Below, one piece after another: positions 17,231 through 27,299 of a stretch of DNA of 64,000 nucleotides. Within the stretch, counting starts at the first letter, position 1. Each line of letters begins with the position of its first letter. Origin of the DNA: DATGMS01 sp040905145 (GTDB lineage Bacteria; Bacteroidota; Bacteroidia; Cytophagales; Cyclobacteriaceae); the NCBI GenBank assembly GCA_040905145.1, contig JBBDSC010000123.1, positions 1 to 64,000 on the forward strand. The letters are read 5' to 3'. The notes under the pieces are model-generated. The model did no database searches. It saw only the letters and a program-made list of their open reading frames with translations, and was not told the origin of the DNA. The position numbers and the translations under genes are program-made.

Positions 17231-18415
17231 TTATTTGTTATCTAAAAGACCCCTTCCACTCTTACGGATTTTTCCGCTTTCGGTTAACTCCTTAGACAAA
17301 ACATCTAAAAGTCCATTGACAAATTGTTTGCTCTTAGGAGTACTGTACGTTTTGGAAATGTCAATATATTCGTTGATACTTACTTTTATGGGAATACTGG
17401 GGAAATTGGACATTTCTGTCAATGCCATGGTGATAATGATCTTATCTGTGGAAGCAACCCTTTCAATATCCCAGTTTTTTGTTTTATTGGCTATCAATTC
17501 CTTGTATTCCTCCTCATTTTGAACGGTCAAGTTAAATATATTTTGGAAAAACTCCTTATCTTCTTCCCAGTTTATCGCTATTTCAGGTAAGGTGAAGTTT
17601 TCCACTTCGGGGGTATCTCCGGCATTTTTCAACACTTTTAGGGCCAGACTTCTTACTATTGCTTTGTTTTCCTCCCAATTCAGATCCTTTTCATAAAAAA
17701 AGCTTAAAATCGGGTCATTCTTGAAAATTATTTTCTTCAGAATTGCCTGCAGGACCTCATTATCTTCCTTAATACTGGGATGCTCAATTTTAAGGTAATC
17801 CTGATAAGCTTCGTGGGGTTTGACATATTCCCTAAACCATTCTTTGATTTCCAAATCCAACTCCTGGATATGCGCATGGTGACGGACGGTCCCTGCTTCA
17901 AATTGGGGGGCAGATTTTAGATAGTGAAGGATTTTGTTTTCGGCAAGGTTCAGTTCCCCTGAAGGAGCAGAAATAGCATCTCCTGACAGCTTCCTTTTTC
18001 TTCCATATTCATTCTGAACATGGTCCCCAAAGGCTATGAGCATTTGAATGACATTTAAATAAAGCTGTGGGATATGTTCAACGGTAGCCATCATGTTTTT
18101 CCTTAAAAACTCAAGGTCCTTTTCACAGGCTTTATGGAATTGGTTGACCGCTTTGATGGCAATTGATTTAATCTTTGTGCCGTGTTCCGAAGAGGCTATA
18201 AGTTGATGGCTGTTCAGGTTTTTGGTAAAAAGGTCAAGGCAAATCCCAGCCTCTTTTTTCAATTGAACCTTATCCTGGACCTCCATGCTGTTTAGGTCCG
18301 GCAGAAAAGAAGCGCTGATAAAATCTTTTGCCAAATTGAAATTTGATACCCTACACTGGTTGTAGGCATAAAGGTTTTGAAAAGCCTTTACCCTTAGGAT
18401 TCTTCTGTTTAACAT
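17231..18415 (-). CDS. nusB: Transcription antitermination factor NusB (long form)
   Basis: At 394 aa this is much longer than E. coli NusB (about 140 aa). The canonical NusB RNA-binding domain is the C-terminal part (IIITMALTEMSNFPSIPIKV, NEYIDISKTYSTPKSKQFVN, GLLDVL). The N-terminus carries a matching start RRILRVKAFQNLYAY followed by a long helical insertion. Long NusB proteins are standard in Bacteroidota. The protein supports rRNA antitermination with NusE/S10. It heads the minus-strand block ending in coaE. Confidence 0.93.
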   Translation of the reverse strand: MLNRRILRVKAFQNLYAYNQCRVSNFNLAKDFISASFLPDLNSMEVQDKVQLKKEAGICLDLFTKNLNSHQLIASSEHGTKIKSIAIKAVNQFHKACEKDLEFLRKNMMATVEHIPQLYLNVIQMLIAFGDHVQNEYGRKRKLSGDAISAPSGELNLAENKILHYLKSAPQFEAGTVRHHAHIQELDLEIKEWFREYVKPHEAYQDYLKIEHPSIKEDNEVLQAILKKIIFKNDPILSFFYEKDLNWEENKAIVRSLALKVLKNAGDTPEVENFTLPEIAINWEEDKEFFQNIFNLTVQNEEEYKELIANKTKNWDIERVASTDKIIITMALTEMSNFPSIPIKVSINEYIDISKTYSTPKSKQFVNGLLDVLSKELTESGKIRKSGRGLLDNK

Positions 18416-18464
18416 TGACCTGAATATAAAAGAACGTAAATATATAGTTTAAATTATGAAATGC

Positions 18465-18587
18465 CTATAATAGCTTTTGACCGGTGGGTTCATCGTAACA
18501 GATGACCATTTGCTCATGGCCAAAAGAAGCAATCAGGCCGTAAATACTGCCTTCTTTAACTTTTCCTCTTGCATTAATCCCAAACAT
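18465..18587 (-). pseudogene. N-terminal stub of a Leu/Glu/Phe/Val dehydrogenase
   Basis: An ATG at 18587 opens a 40-codon frame whose segment EGSIYGLIASFGHEQMVICY followed by DEPTG matches the extreme N-terminus of Bacteroidota leucine/glutamate-type dehydrogenases (S-I-F-G-x-I then HEQVVFC-x-D-x-x-TG-LKAI). After DEPTG the match stops (QKLL, then TAG) and nusB follows within 50 bases. The rest of a roughly 360-aa enzyme is missing, so this is a deletion remnant. I matched the family from memory. Confidence 0.7.
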
Positions 18588-18732
18588 GCGGACTTAGTAA
18601 TTTAGATTGTGTTATATTTGGGACTTGGATGCTATATAAGCTTGTGCAAAATTAAATGTTTTTGTTGGGCTTTACTAATACTTGTAAAGGAGTATTCTAA
18701 AACTTAATAAGTCATATAAAACTTTTTGTTTC

Positions 18733-20523
18733 GTGAAGTCACTTTGGCGTTTAAATAAATACCTTTATAAGTACAAGGGGTACCTCTTACTTGGCATTGT
18801 CTTTACTATAATTTCCAATATTTTTGTGATCATTCCTGCCCAACTGGTCAGGATTGCCATAGATTATGTAGTTGAAAGCTTCAGTTTCTATCAACTTTAT
18901 GAGGAGGGGAATTTAAGGCAGGAATCGAGGGGGGTATTCCTGAATTTCATTTTCATTTTTGGGCTACTTATCCTGATTATGGCACTCTTAAGAGGCTTTT
19001 TTTTGTTCCTTATCCGTCAGACCATCATTGCCATGTCCAGGTTTATTGAGTATGACCTGAAAAATGAGATATTCGACCATTATCAAAATTTGCCCCTAAC
19101 CTTCTACCGGAAAAACAGCACCGGGGACCTCATGGCCAGGATAACCGAAGATGTAAGCCGGGTAAGGATGTACCTGGGGCCCGCTATAATGTACGGAATT
19201 AACCTGATGGTATTGTTCCCATTGGTCATCGGGTATATGTTGACGGTAAATGTCCCTTTGACTTTGTATTCTTTACTGCCTTTGCCAGTATTATCCCTGA
19301 GCATTTACATTGTCAATACCATGATCAATGAGCGTTCCGAGAAAATACAAAGGAGCCTTTCCAGTCTCAGCACATTTGTTCAGGAAGCTTTTTCCGGCAT
19401 TAGGGTTTTGAAAGCGTTCGTAAGGGAAGAAGATAGTGCCAAGGATTTTCAAAATGCGAGTGAGGATTATAAAGATAAATCCATACGGCTTTCTCTGGTT
19501 CAATCTTTATTTTATCCATTGATCCTTGCCCTGATCGGTATCAGTACGATCATCACCGTGTATGTAGGCGGCCTTCAGGTCATAAATGGGGCTATTGGGT
19601 ATGGTGTCATTGCAGAATTTATATTATATGTAAACATACTTACCTGGCCAGTGACCTCTTTGGGATGGGTGACCAGTATTGTGCAAAGAGCCGCCGCATC
19701 CCAAACCAGGATCAACGAATTCTTGGACCAAAAAAACAACATTCTCAGTACAGCTAACCTCACAAACCACGTAGAAGGCCGCATTACCATAGAAGATCTT
19801 TCCTTTGTCTATCCCCACTCCGGGATCAAAGCATTGGATAACGTTAGTTTTGAAGTGGAGGTTGGTCAATCCCTTGCCATAATAGGTACCACTGGCTCGG
19901 GCAAATCCACCATTGCCAACCTTTTAATGAGGATGTACAATGCCACAGCAGGACGTATATTAATAGACGGAAGGGATATAAAGGATTATGACATCTCCTA
20001 TCTAAGGAAGCAGATAGGTTATGTCCCCCAAGATGTTTTCTTATTCAGTGATTCTATTACCAATAACATAGGTTTTGGACTGGACCAGATCCCCGAAGGG
20101 GTAGTGACCAAAGCGGCCAAAGATGCTGATGTCTATGACAATATCAGGAATTTTCCCAAAGGGTTTGATACCAGGTTGGGGGAACGGGGAATAACACTCT
20201 CCGGAGGGCAAAAACAAAGGGTTTCCATTGCCCGGGCTATCGCAAAGGATCCGAAAATATTGCTTTTGGATGATTGTTTGTCCGCAGTGGATACCAAAAC
20301 GGAAAATTCCATTTTGAATGCCCTCCAGAAAATCATGAGGGGGCGGACTTCTATTATCATCTCCCACAGGGTATCCTCCTCCAAGCTTGCCGACCTGATC
20401 ATCGTATTAGATGACGGGAGGATCGTAGAGCAGGGAACACATGAGAGGCTTTTGGAATTAAAGGGGGTTTATTCTGAGCTATATGAGAAGCAGACCCAAG
20501 GCAACGAAGCTTTGGAAGAATAG
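18733..20523 (+). CDS. ABC exporter, fused permease and ATPase (MsbA/MdlB type)
   Basis: This 596-aa half-transporter has six N-terminal membrane helices (residues about 15-320) and an ATPase domain with Walker A IIGTTGSGKSTIANL, Q-loop YVPQDVFLFSD, signature LSGGQKQRVSIARA, Walker B ILLLDDCLSAVD and the switch His in IIISHRVSS. It would act as a homodimer or heterodimer exporting a lipid, peptide or drug; the substrate is not readable. The start is a GTG at 18733. It is divergent from the nusB block across a dehydrogenase remnant. Confidence 0.92.
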   Translation: MKSLWRLNKYLYKYKGYLLLGIVFTIISNIFVIIPAQLVRIAIDYVVESFSFYQLYEEGNLRQESRGVFLNFIFIFGLLILIMALLRGFFLFLIRQTIIAMSRFIEYDLKNEIFDHYQNLPLTFYRKNSTGDLMARITEDVSRVRMYLGPAIMYGINLMVLFPLVIGYMLTVNVPLTLYSLLPLPVLSLSIYIVNTMINERSEKIQRSLSSLSTFVQEAFSGIRVLKAFVREEDSAKDFQNASEDYKDKSIRLSLVQSLFYPLILALIGISTIITVYVGGLQVINGAIGYGVIAEFILYVNILTWPVTSLGWVTSIVQRAAASQTRINEFLDQKNNILSTANLTNHVEGRITIEDLSFVYPHSGIKALDNVSFEVEVGQSLAIIGTTGSGKSTIANLLMRMYNATAGRILIDGRDIKDYDISYLRKQIGYVPQDVFLFSDSITNNIGFGLDQIPEGVVTKAAKDADVYDNIRNFPKGFDTRLGERGITLSGGQKQRVSIARAIAKDPKILLLDDCLSAVDTKTENSILNALQKIMRGRTSIIISHRVSSSKLADLIIVLDDGRIVEQGTHERLLELKGVYSELYEKQTQGNEALEE

Positions 20524-20760
20524 TGGCCTTGGTCTTTCATCTCTCCCCTATCGCAGAGAAAAGATATTCAGTTTGAAAAACTTCACCCCAGAGGCAGAGG
20601 GTGCACCCAGGATGCTGGTCGCAGTGTTATCACAGAAACCTAGGGAGGATCAAAAAAGGCGGCTATAATCATCTATTGTCATGTTTGATCTTTTGTATAC
20701 TACCTAAAACCACGGACAAATATTAATGAGACCTTCAACTAAAGAAAATTAAGGGAAATT

Positions 20761-21432
20761 ATGAAAAAACCAGCTAGTTATTACGATCAGGATTTTAAAA
20801 GCCATCCGAATCAGTATTCGGCCAGTCATTATATCGAACGCAATCAAATACTTAGTGAAATGTTGTTAAAACACCATCCCAAAGTAATCTTTGAGCTGGC
20901 CGGGGCAGAGGGTAATTTTGCGTATCACCTATTGAAAAATCCAAATATAGAGCATTACACGTTCACCGACTTTTCCAATGAAGCTTTAAAAGTTGCCCGG
21001 AAAGAGATTGGAAATGATGAAAGAGTAGAGTTTCTGAATTTTGACGCAGAAAATTACCAAGACCTGGAGAAATACCAGTTTGACACATTTGTCTGCAGTT
21101 CTTTGGAGCATTTTATTAATGATATTCCAATAATTGAATCCCTAAAAAGTGGCACCTTGATTTGCTTATGCTTGCCGAATTTTGATCATGAGTCACATAT
21201 AAGAAGCTTTAAGTCATTTGAGGAAATCAAAGACAGATATGGTAATTACTTTGATTTTAAAGAAGTCCAGGAATTTGAAGTTTTTTATTCTCCCCGGAAG
21301 ATATTTCAACGTTTGAGGAGTTTTATCTTCAAAAGAAGGTATTCAAAACTGATAAGTTTATTTTTAAGCTTATTAGGATTGGAAAGTGTCGGCAATAAAA
21401 GAAAGTGGAATATCGTAGCTCTAAAAAAATAA
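20761..21432 (+). CDS. Class I SAM-dependent methyltransferase-like protein
   Basis: This 223-aa protein has a Rossmann-type SAM-binding start (VIFELAGAEGNFAYHLLKN, an atypical motif I with ELAGAEG in place of the usual DxGxGxG), an acidic motif II region (YTFTDFSNEAL) and SSLEHF after strand 4. The first 30 residues (YYDQDFKSHPNQYSASHYIE) resemble sugar- or lipid-modifying methyltransferases. The substrate is unknown. It stands alone between the ABC transporter (237 bases upstream) and the HupE-like gene; no operon is apparent. Confidence 0.75.
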   Translation: MKKPASYYDQDFKSHPNQYSASHYIERNQILSEMLLKHHPKVIFELAGAEGNFAYHLLKNPNIEHYTFTDFSNEALKVARKEIGNDERVEFLNFDAENYQDLEKYQFDTFVCSSLEHFINDIPIIESLKSGTLICLCLPNFDHESHIRSFKSFEEIKDRYGNYFDFKEVQEFEVFYSPRKIFQRLRSFIFKRRYSKLISLFLSLLGLESVGNKRKWNIVALKK

Positions 21433-21659
21433 AGGAATAACCAAATGCCATAGATCATTGACTGCCCAGCAAAATATTCCCACCAACCGTTCTTCCATCA
21501 GCTTTTAGGCTGCAAGTGCTTGCAGATTATTTACCCTGGCTATCCTGTCTGTCATGCTGCAAGCAGGGCCGTCCAGCTGGTCTGAAGGGAAAATTGCCGC
21601 TTTGGATCGGCCCCCGATATTGTTGTAGTCTTATACCGGTCATACCGCTTCTTATACAA

Positions 21660-22241
21660 TTACCAATATCTAGCATCAAGGATCATCATAATGGCCATCC
21701 CTAAAACCATTGAGGAAAGCACCAATGCCCATTCTTTCCTGTTTGTCCCGAAGATGCCTACCAAAATTGAGGAAATCAGAAGAAATATGGTTACAATGAA
21801 CAATTGTCCAACTCCCAATCCAAGGTTAAACGCCAATAAAGGCTCAAACAAGGAGCTTTCTTTTCCTAATATGGTTCTTAAATAATTCGAAAATCCCAAA
21901 CCATGGACCAATCCAAAGAATAAGGCAAATACATAATTAGCCTGCATCCCCCTCCCACTGGAAGGTCTTGGTTTAAGTATATTGAAAAAGGCAGTAACCG
22001 CAATGGTGACAGGAATCAGAAACTCAATTAAATTGCTATTGATCCGAACGAGCCCCAAGGTAGCCAGGGTGAGTGTGATGGAATGACCAACGGTAAAAGC
22101 AACAACTAAAACAAGAATTCTTTTCCAGTCCCTTAGCAGGTAAATGGCACAAAGTGCAATAATAAACAGGATATGGTCAAATCCATATATATCAAGAATA
22201 TGTTCAAGACCTAATTTAAAAAACAGTTGAAATTGATTCAT
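21660..22241 (-). CDS. HupE/UreJ-type membrane protein
   Basis: This 193-aa protein has about six hydrophobic spans and the HupE/UreJ_2 signatures GLEHILDIYGFDHILFI, FTVGHSITLTLA and FFGLVHGLGF. The conserved His and Asp in membrane segments are linked to nickel/cobalt handling in UreJ/HupE, though many Bacteroidota members have no urease or hydrogenase context, and none is seen here. It is divergent from the DUF6702-like gene, with 89 bases between; the two are commonly neighbours in this phylum, as I recall. Confidence 0.82.
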   Translation of the reverse strand: MNQFQLFFKLGLEHILDIYGFDHILFIIALCAIYLLRDWKRILVLVVAFTVGHSITLTLATLGLVRINSNLIEFLIPVTIAVTAFFNILKPRPSSGRGMQANYVFALFFGLVHGLGFSNYLRTILGKESSLFEPLLAFNLGLGVGQLFIVTIFLLISSILVGIFGTNRKEWALVLSSMVLGMAIMMILDARYW

Positions 22242-22330
22242 TTAAATGGGTTTAATATTTCCTTCTCCCATCTAATGGGATTGCAATATTAATGCATAAT
22301 TTGCACAATAGGTAGAACAAACAAGGGCAA

Positions 22331-22819
22331 ATGCTACATTATTATATTTCCACGCTATTTTGGGGTTGGATGATGACTTTCCATCCATTTTACATCAGCC
22401 TCACCGATATCAGGTATAACCCTGAACACCAACGCATAGAGGTGGCACAAAAGATCTTTTGGGATGACTTCGAAGTGGCCTTGGCAGAAAAATATAAAGT
22501 AGAGGTTGATTTTCTAAATCCGGATGATCCCGAAAAACTGGAAGAAATGATTAAAGCCTATCTATTGGAGATGAACGAAATCCATATTAATGAGCAAAAG
22601 GTTCTATTGGTTTACTTGGGATATGAAATAGAAGAAGATACGGCCTGGTTCTATTTGGAGGGCAACAATATAGCCCGTCCACAGGTCGCCAAAGTAAAAA
22701 ACTCAATCCTCATCCACCAGTTTGATAAACAGCAAAATATTGTGAATTTTTATCTGGGGGAAAGCCCCAAAAGCCTGATTACTTTTAAAGATAAGGAATG
22801 GGGGGAATTGAGGTTTTGA
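22331..22819 (+). CDS. DUF6702-like protein of unknown function
   Basis: This 162-aa protein has a hydrophobic, signal-like N-terminus (residues 1-18) and then HPFYISLTDIRYNPEHQRIE, the start typical of the DUF6702 family, followed by IFWDDFEVALAEKY. The body is a beta-rich domain without catalytic motifs and is probably periplasmic. It is convergent with a SusD gene across a bidirectional hairpin. Family assignment is from memory. Confidence 0.7.
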   Translation: MLHYYISTLFWGWMMTFHPFYISLTDIRYNPEHQRIEVAQKIFWDDFEVALAEKYKVEVDFLNPDDPEKLEEMIKAYLLEMNEIHINEQKVLLVYLGYEIEEDTAWFYLEGNNIARPQVAKVKNSILIHQFDKQQNIVNFYLGESPKSLITFKDKEWGELRF

Positions 22820-22833
22820 GCAAGGTTAACAAG

Positions 22834-22871
22834 AAATGAAGGTCATTCCCTTTTTTGGAATACCTCCATTT
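22834..22871. terminator. Bidirectional terminator between convergent genes
   Basis: AAATG, AGGT and ATTCC on the left pair in order with GGAAT, ACCT and CATTT on the right around a T-rich loop, with small bulges. It lies between the DUF6702-like gene and the minus-strand SusD gene and would serve both. Confidence 0.55.
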
Positions 22872-22889
22872 CCTACTATTTTTAATCCA

Positions 22890-24308
22890 TCAATACCCTT
22901 GATTTTGGGATAATTCAGGATTAATATCCCTTTCTCTTTGAGGGATAGGAAGTATAGTTTTGTCTGCCCCAGGTTGTGAAGCCTCAAATCTAGGGTCAGT
23001 CTCCGGCCTTAAAGGCAGTTCATACCTTAAAAGATCCATCCTCCTATGACCCTCAAAAGCCAATTCTTTTCTTCTTTCATTTAAGATAAAATCGATGAAT
23101 GACTCTGGGTTTGAAAAATCCGCTGCGGATACGGAAGGCAATCCTGCCCGTGTCCTCAACTGGTTGAGTATAGCCAGAGACTCATCATTTACTCCTTCAA
23201 TTTGAGCTAATGCTTCAGCCAGATTAAGAGCAACCTCGGTGGACCTGATAACCGGGGAATTATCTGAATGGGTTACAAAATCAGGAAACTTTGTGGTATA
23301 AACCATTCCGTTGTCCCCAACTTGCGTTAGCTCGCTAAACCTTCTATCGTCGGCTTCTTCTTCATAAGCCTCGATTAAATAAGAAGAAAAGGGAGCATCT
23401 CCCCTCGCGCCTGCACTTGCAGGGTTATAATATTCTCCCCATCCGCCTGATCCCGTACGGCCATTATCTATTTCGGAATTTTGAACAGAGAAAACATATT
23501 CTGGCCCATTCTCCCCCCAGAAACCATAATTTGGCGCTACGGCATACAATTCACTGTCCAATACCTCTTCTGCCAGATCAGCGGCTTGTTGCCATTCTTC
23601 GCGATAAAGGTGAAGCCTGGACAATAGAGCTTTTGCAGCTCCAACAGTAGCCCTACCACGTGTAAAATCTGGAGTGCTGTAATCAACAGGAAGATGAGGA
23701 ACAGCATCTTCCAGATCCTGCTTAATCTGGGCATGAACCTCCCCAACACTTGATCTTGGGAAGTTCACAATTTCCCCTTCATAAGGCTCCAAAACTATGG
23801 GTATACCTTCCGCAGACTCCCCACCTACCTGAATGGGGTGGGCAAAAAGGTTGGCCATCTGAAACATTAAAAGCGCCCTCACAAATTTGGCCTCCGCCAC
23901 AAACTGATTCCTCTCTTCCTCTGACAGCGTAGCATCAGGAGAAGTCGGTGTAAATTTGATAACGGCATTGGCCGCCAATATAGCCCTGTAATGATAACGC
24001 CATAAAGTCGCTACATTACTGTTATCTGCCTGGGTAGAAAAATCGTTAATGGATTGTAACGTGGGGAACGAGCCTATAAAATTCACGTTATCACTTTGGT
24101 AATCCGCGATTACCTGTGGTAATGACCCATGTACGTCAAATTCCTGGGTAAGTGAATATACCCCCAGCAAAGATCCCTCCACTGCCTGTCTATCAGAAAA
24201 TGCCAATTCAGTGGATAAAGATTGCTGAGGTACTGTTTCCAGGTCTTCACAGGAATATAAAGAAACAGCAAACAATGACAGTATAATATTTAATTTATAA
24301 TTTTTCAT
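22890..24308 (-). CDS. SusD/RagB-family outer-membrane lipoprotein
   Basis: This 472-aa protein is a surface substrate-binding partner of a SusC transporter. Its signal ends at SLYSC (lipid Cys20). The N-terminal SusD-like part has the TPR helices (YRAILAANAVIKF, AEAKFVRALLMFQMANLF) and the C-terminal RagB part has ILNERRKELAFEGHRRMDLL and LPIPQRERDINP, both strongly family-specific. It follows its SusC gene by 12 bases. Glycan specificity cannot be inferred: no glycoside hydrolase or sensor gene is adjacent. Confidence 0.94.
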   Translation of the reverse strand: MKNYKLNIILSLFAVSLYSCEDLETVPQQSLSTELAFSDRQAVEGSLLGVYSLTQEFDVHGSLPQVIADYQSDNVNFIGSFPTLQSINDFSTQADNSNVATLWRYHYRAILAANAVIKFTPTSPDATLSEEERNQFVAEAKFVRALLMFQMANLFAHPIQVGGESAEGIPIVLEPYEGEIVNFPRSSVGEVHAQIKQDLEDAVPHLPVDYSTPDFTRGRATVGAAKALLSRLHLYREEWQQAADLAEEVLDSELYAVAPNYGFWGENGPEYVFSVQNSEIDNGRTGSGGWGEYYNPASAGARGDAPFSSYLIEAYEEEADDRRFSELTQVGDNGMVYTTKFPDFVTHSDNSPVIRSTEVALNLAEALAQIEGVNDESLAILNQLRTRAGLPSVSAADFSNPESFIDFILNERRKELAFEGHRRMDLLRYELPLRPETDPRFEASQPGADKTILPIPQRERDINPELSQNQGY

Positions 24309-24320
24309 AGTTGTCTTGAT

Positions 24321-27299
24321 TTAGAAGCCCAAAGAAACACCTACCGTAAAAGACTTGGCCTGTGCAGGAGTAAAGAACGACTCGCCCTGTCTTTGATTAT
24401 TATTGCCCCCATCATTTACCTCAGGCTCTAGACCGTTCTCCAAACTGGAGAAGGTGAGCCAGTTTTGCGCCATCGCGTACACTCTTGCGCTTCTGACTAT
24501 TTTGGTTCCTTCCAATAAATTCTGGGGCAGGTTGTAAGTCAAGGATAAATTCCTCAAACGGATATGATCCCCTTTTCTCAATTGCTGCGTGGATCTCTGT
24601 GCAAAGGTGGATTGGGTAGCACCGTTCAGCTTGGGAGCAAAAGAATTTCTGTTATTTTCTGTCCAGTAGTCCAACAAACGTGGTTCCAGATTAAAACTTC
24701 CCACGTTTAAAGGATTGTACATGAACCGAAGGTCATCGTACATTATATGATTACCCTTGACAAAGGTGAACAAAACCGATAAGTCAAACCCTTTCCAAAT
24801 TAAAGTATTGTTCAGGCCCCCTGTAAGATCAGGAATAGCAGAACCTACTATTACTCTATCATTAGAACTGTAAGAACTGGTAGGCTCTCCCTCCGTGTTG
24901 AGCCACTCAGCCTCCCCTGTTTCAGGATTGATCCCATTATACCGGACCAGGTAGAAAGTATTTACGGGATGGCCTACGATAGCCCTTTGACTGGATGAAC
25001 CCGCTACAAAAGGCCTTCCCTCTGAATCTTCAGAAGCTCCGGGAAGAGAGATGACTTCATTATTTAGAAATCCAACATTTAATGTGGTATTCCACTCGAA
25101 ATCCCCAGTCCTAACATTTACCGACTTGATCATTAAATCTATACCCTTGTTTCTCATTTCCCCTGCATTCTGGGTCAAGGAAGCAAATCCTGTGCTATAG
25201 GGAATTGGAACATCCAACAACAATCCTGTGGTAAGCTTGTCCCAATAGGAGACTTCCACATCCAGTCTATTGTCAAACATAGAAGTATTTAAGGTTATAT
25301 CCAATTGGGCAGATTCCTCCCAACCGAGAGAAGGGTTAGCCGGCTGTCCAGGGTAAATTCCGGGGCTTCCTGCATAATCTCCCAAGGTTCCTGCCGAATA
25401 TAATCCTAATGAAGCAAAATTATCAATTCTGTCATTACCCGATGTACCATAACTCCCGTTCAATTTAAAAAAATCAATCCAGGAGGAATTTAGTAGAAAC
25501 TGTTCTTCAGATAAAATCCAACCCCCTGAAACAGCCCAAAACGTCCCGTACCTGTTATCGGACCCAAATCTTGAGGAGCCATCACTTCTTACACTTCCTT
25601 CAAATAGGAACTTATCCTTGTACCTATAGTTTAGTCTGGAGAAATAGGATTCAAGCTTCCAGTTGGTCCCGGTAGAACTTGTGGTAGTTGGGGTAGCCGC
25701 TGAAGCCAAATTGGGAAGTGCATCACTTACAAATCCACTTCCTTCCACGGTCATGCTGAAATAATCAGATGCCTCATAACTATACCCCAATAATGCCCCG
25801 ATGAAATGATCATTTCCAATATATCTTTCATAATTAAGGGTATTGGTGGTCAACCATTTCAAATCCTGTATGATTCTTTTGTACCCATAACCTGTTGCGC
25901 TTACTATATCCGGTTCGCGGATAGCCTCCTCGGTCTGGATCTGATCCATACCAAAATCAGACCTAAAGGTCAAATCAGGCAATAGATCCAGTTCAACATA
26001 TACATTCCCCGTAGTTCTCCTTGTGGTATAATTATTCGTTGCCAAATCTTCAATAGCCAAAATATTGGGTATAAAACCTGGCCTGGTGTAATTACCCTCT
26101 TCGTCAAAAGGCAAGGTATAAGGCACGTGTAAAAATGCCGAAGTCAACGGTGCGTAGGTACTGTTATCTGAATTAATTCTATCATTGAAGGTATTGGATA
26201 AACCCATATTAGCCCCTATTCTTGCCCTTTCTGAAAATTTATGAGTCATATTCAACCTACCGTTCAATCTGTCAAGATCGTTCCCCAAAGCATAGGTGCT
26301 CTGCTTAAAATAGGTGCCGGAAAGAAAATAAGTGGTGGATTCAGAACCCCCGGATGCACTGAGGTTCAAATTGGATACAGTACCTTGTTGTATGACGGCT
26401 TCAGGCCAATCAAACCCTTCTTGTGGAAAATCGCCTATTGGTGTGCCTGTTTGATCTGACTGGTACTGATTATATTGCTGAAGGCTCATATACGGCCTCA
26501 CAGTGGTGGGATTTTGCACCCCTTGATAATAATCTGCATTAATCCTGGATGCACCGGCGACACCCTTCTTCGTTTCTATCAAAACTACACCATTCGCACC
26601 ACGGGAACCATAAATGGCCACAGCTGAGGCATCCTTTAAAACACTGATGGATTGAATTTCGCTGGGGTTTAATTCCATTAGAGGGTTGAGCGGAATGGCT
26701 CCCAAATCATTTGAATAATCCCCACTGCTCCCGTCGTTCAAAGGAACACCATCGACTACGAAAAGCGGAGAACCTCCGGCTGTGATAGATGCTACACCCC
26801 TTATCCTGATATTTTGCTGCGAACCGCCAACACCCGAAGTACCTGTTAACTGAACCCCTGCAGCTTGCCCTTGCAATGCTTCTTGGGCGGAAAGGATTGG
26901 CATCCGGTCAAAATCGGCATTATCCAAAGATGAAATACTTTGAACACTAAACCTCTCTGATTGGGTGCCGTATCCCACTACCACTACCTCTCCAAGGGTC
27001 CTTACATCCGGTTCTAAAACCACATCTACTACAGTGCGATTACCAATTACTATTTCCTGCGCAAGAAATCCCACATAACTAAAGACCAAAACATCTGATC
27101 CCTCAGGAACCTCAACTGAATAAGTTCCGTCCAAATCAGTGATTGCTCCCCCCGTTGTCCCTTGCACACGGACATTGACCCCAGGGATTCCCTCCGGTTC
27201 ATCAGCGGAGGTTACCGTTCCTGTTACTGTCCGGCTTTGCGCCATTACAGAGAAAACTGTAATCATGGTGAGCGCCACGCCTAGTAAAATTTTCTTCAT
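24321..27299 (-). CDS. SusC/RagA-family TonB-dependent outer-membrane transporter
   Basis: This 992-aa protein has a signal peptide (ends at about MAQS), a carboxypeptidase-regulatory-like domain (residues 24-100: GTVTSADEPEGIPGVNVRVQ), a plug domain with SVLKDASAVAIYGSRGANGV, and a C-terminal 22-strand barrel ending in FTVGVSLGF. It imports oligosaccharides or other large nutrients together with SusD, energised by TonB-ExbBD. The first 110 codons are nearly the same as those of the second SusC gene at 32208. No regulator is adjacent. Confidence 0.96.
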   Translation of the reverse strand: MKKILLGVALTMITVFSVMAQSRTVTGTVTSADEPEGIPGVNVRVQGTTGGAITDLDGTYSVEVPEGSDVLVFSYVGFLAQEIVIGNRTVVDVVLEPDVRTLGEVVVVGYGTQSERFSVQSISSLDNADFDRMPILSAQEALQGQAAGVQLTGTSGVGGSQQNIRIRGVASITAGGSPLFVVDGVPLNDGSSGDYSNDLGAIPLNPLMELNPSEIQSISVLKDASAVAIYGSRGANGVVLIETKKGVAGASRINADYYQGVQNPTTVRPYMSLQQYNQYQSDQTGTPIGDFPQEGFDWPEAVIQQGTVSNLNLSASGGSESTTYFLSGTYFKQSTYALGNDLDRLNGRLNMTHKFSERARIGANMGLSNTFNDRINSDNSTYAPLTSAFLHVPYTLPFDEEGNYTRPGFIPNILAIEDLATNNYTTRRTTGNVYVELDLLPDLTFRSDFGMDQIQTEEAIREPDIVSATGYGYKRIIQDLKWLTTNTLNYERYIGNDHFIGALLGYSYEASDYFSMTVEGSGFVSDALPNLASAATPTTTSSTGTNWKLESYFSRLNYRYKDKFLFEGSVRSDGSSRFGSDNRYGTFWAVSGGWILSEEQFLLNSSWIDFFKLNGSYGTSGNDRIDNFASLGLYSAGTLGDYAGSPGIYPGQPANPSLGWEESAQLDITLNTSMFDNRLDVEVSYWDKLTTGLLLDVPIPYSTGFASLTQNAGEMRNKGIDLMIKSVNVRTGDFEWNTTLNVGFLNNEVISLPGASEDSEGRPFVAGSSSQRAIVGHPVNTFYLVRYNGINPETGEAEWLNTEGEPTSSYSSNDRVIVGSAIPDLTGGLNNTLIWKGFDLSVLFTFVKGNHIMYDDLRFMYNPLNVGSFNLEPRLLDYWTENNRNSFAPKLNGATQSTFAQRSTQQLRKGDHIRLRNLSLTYNLPQNLLEGTKIVRSARVYAMAQNWLTFSSLENGLEPEVNDGGNNNQRQGESFFTPAQAKSFTVGVSLGF
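26960..27299 (-). repeat. Copy 1 of a duplicated SusC 5' segment
   Basis: The first roughly 340 bases of this SusC gene closely match 31869-32208, in both signal peptide and carboxypeptidase-regulatory-like domain. The stretch encoding SRTVTG through the DLDGTYS region is the most similar. Similarity falls away past codon 110. Together the copies form a direct repeat about 4.9 kb apart. Confidence 0.8.

Noticed and set aside
18613..18620. TATATTTG as a promoter for the ABC transporter
   Set aside because: It matches TAnnTTTG perfectly, but there is no TTG/TTTG at the -33 distance and the gene starts more than 110 bases downstream.
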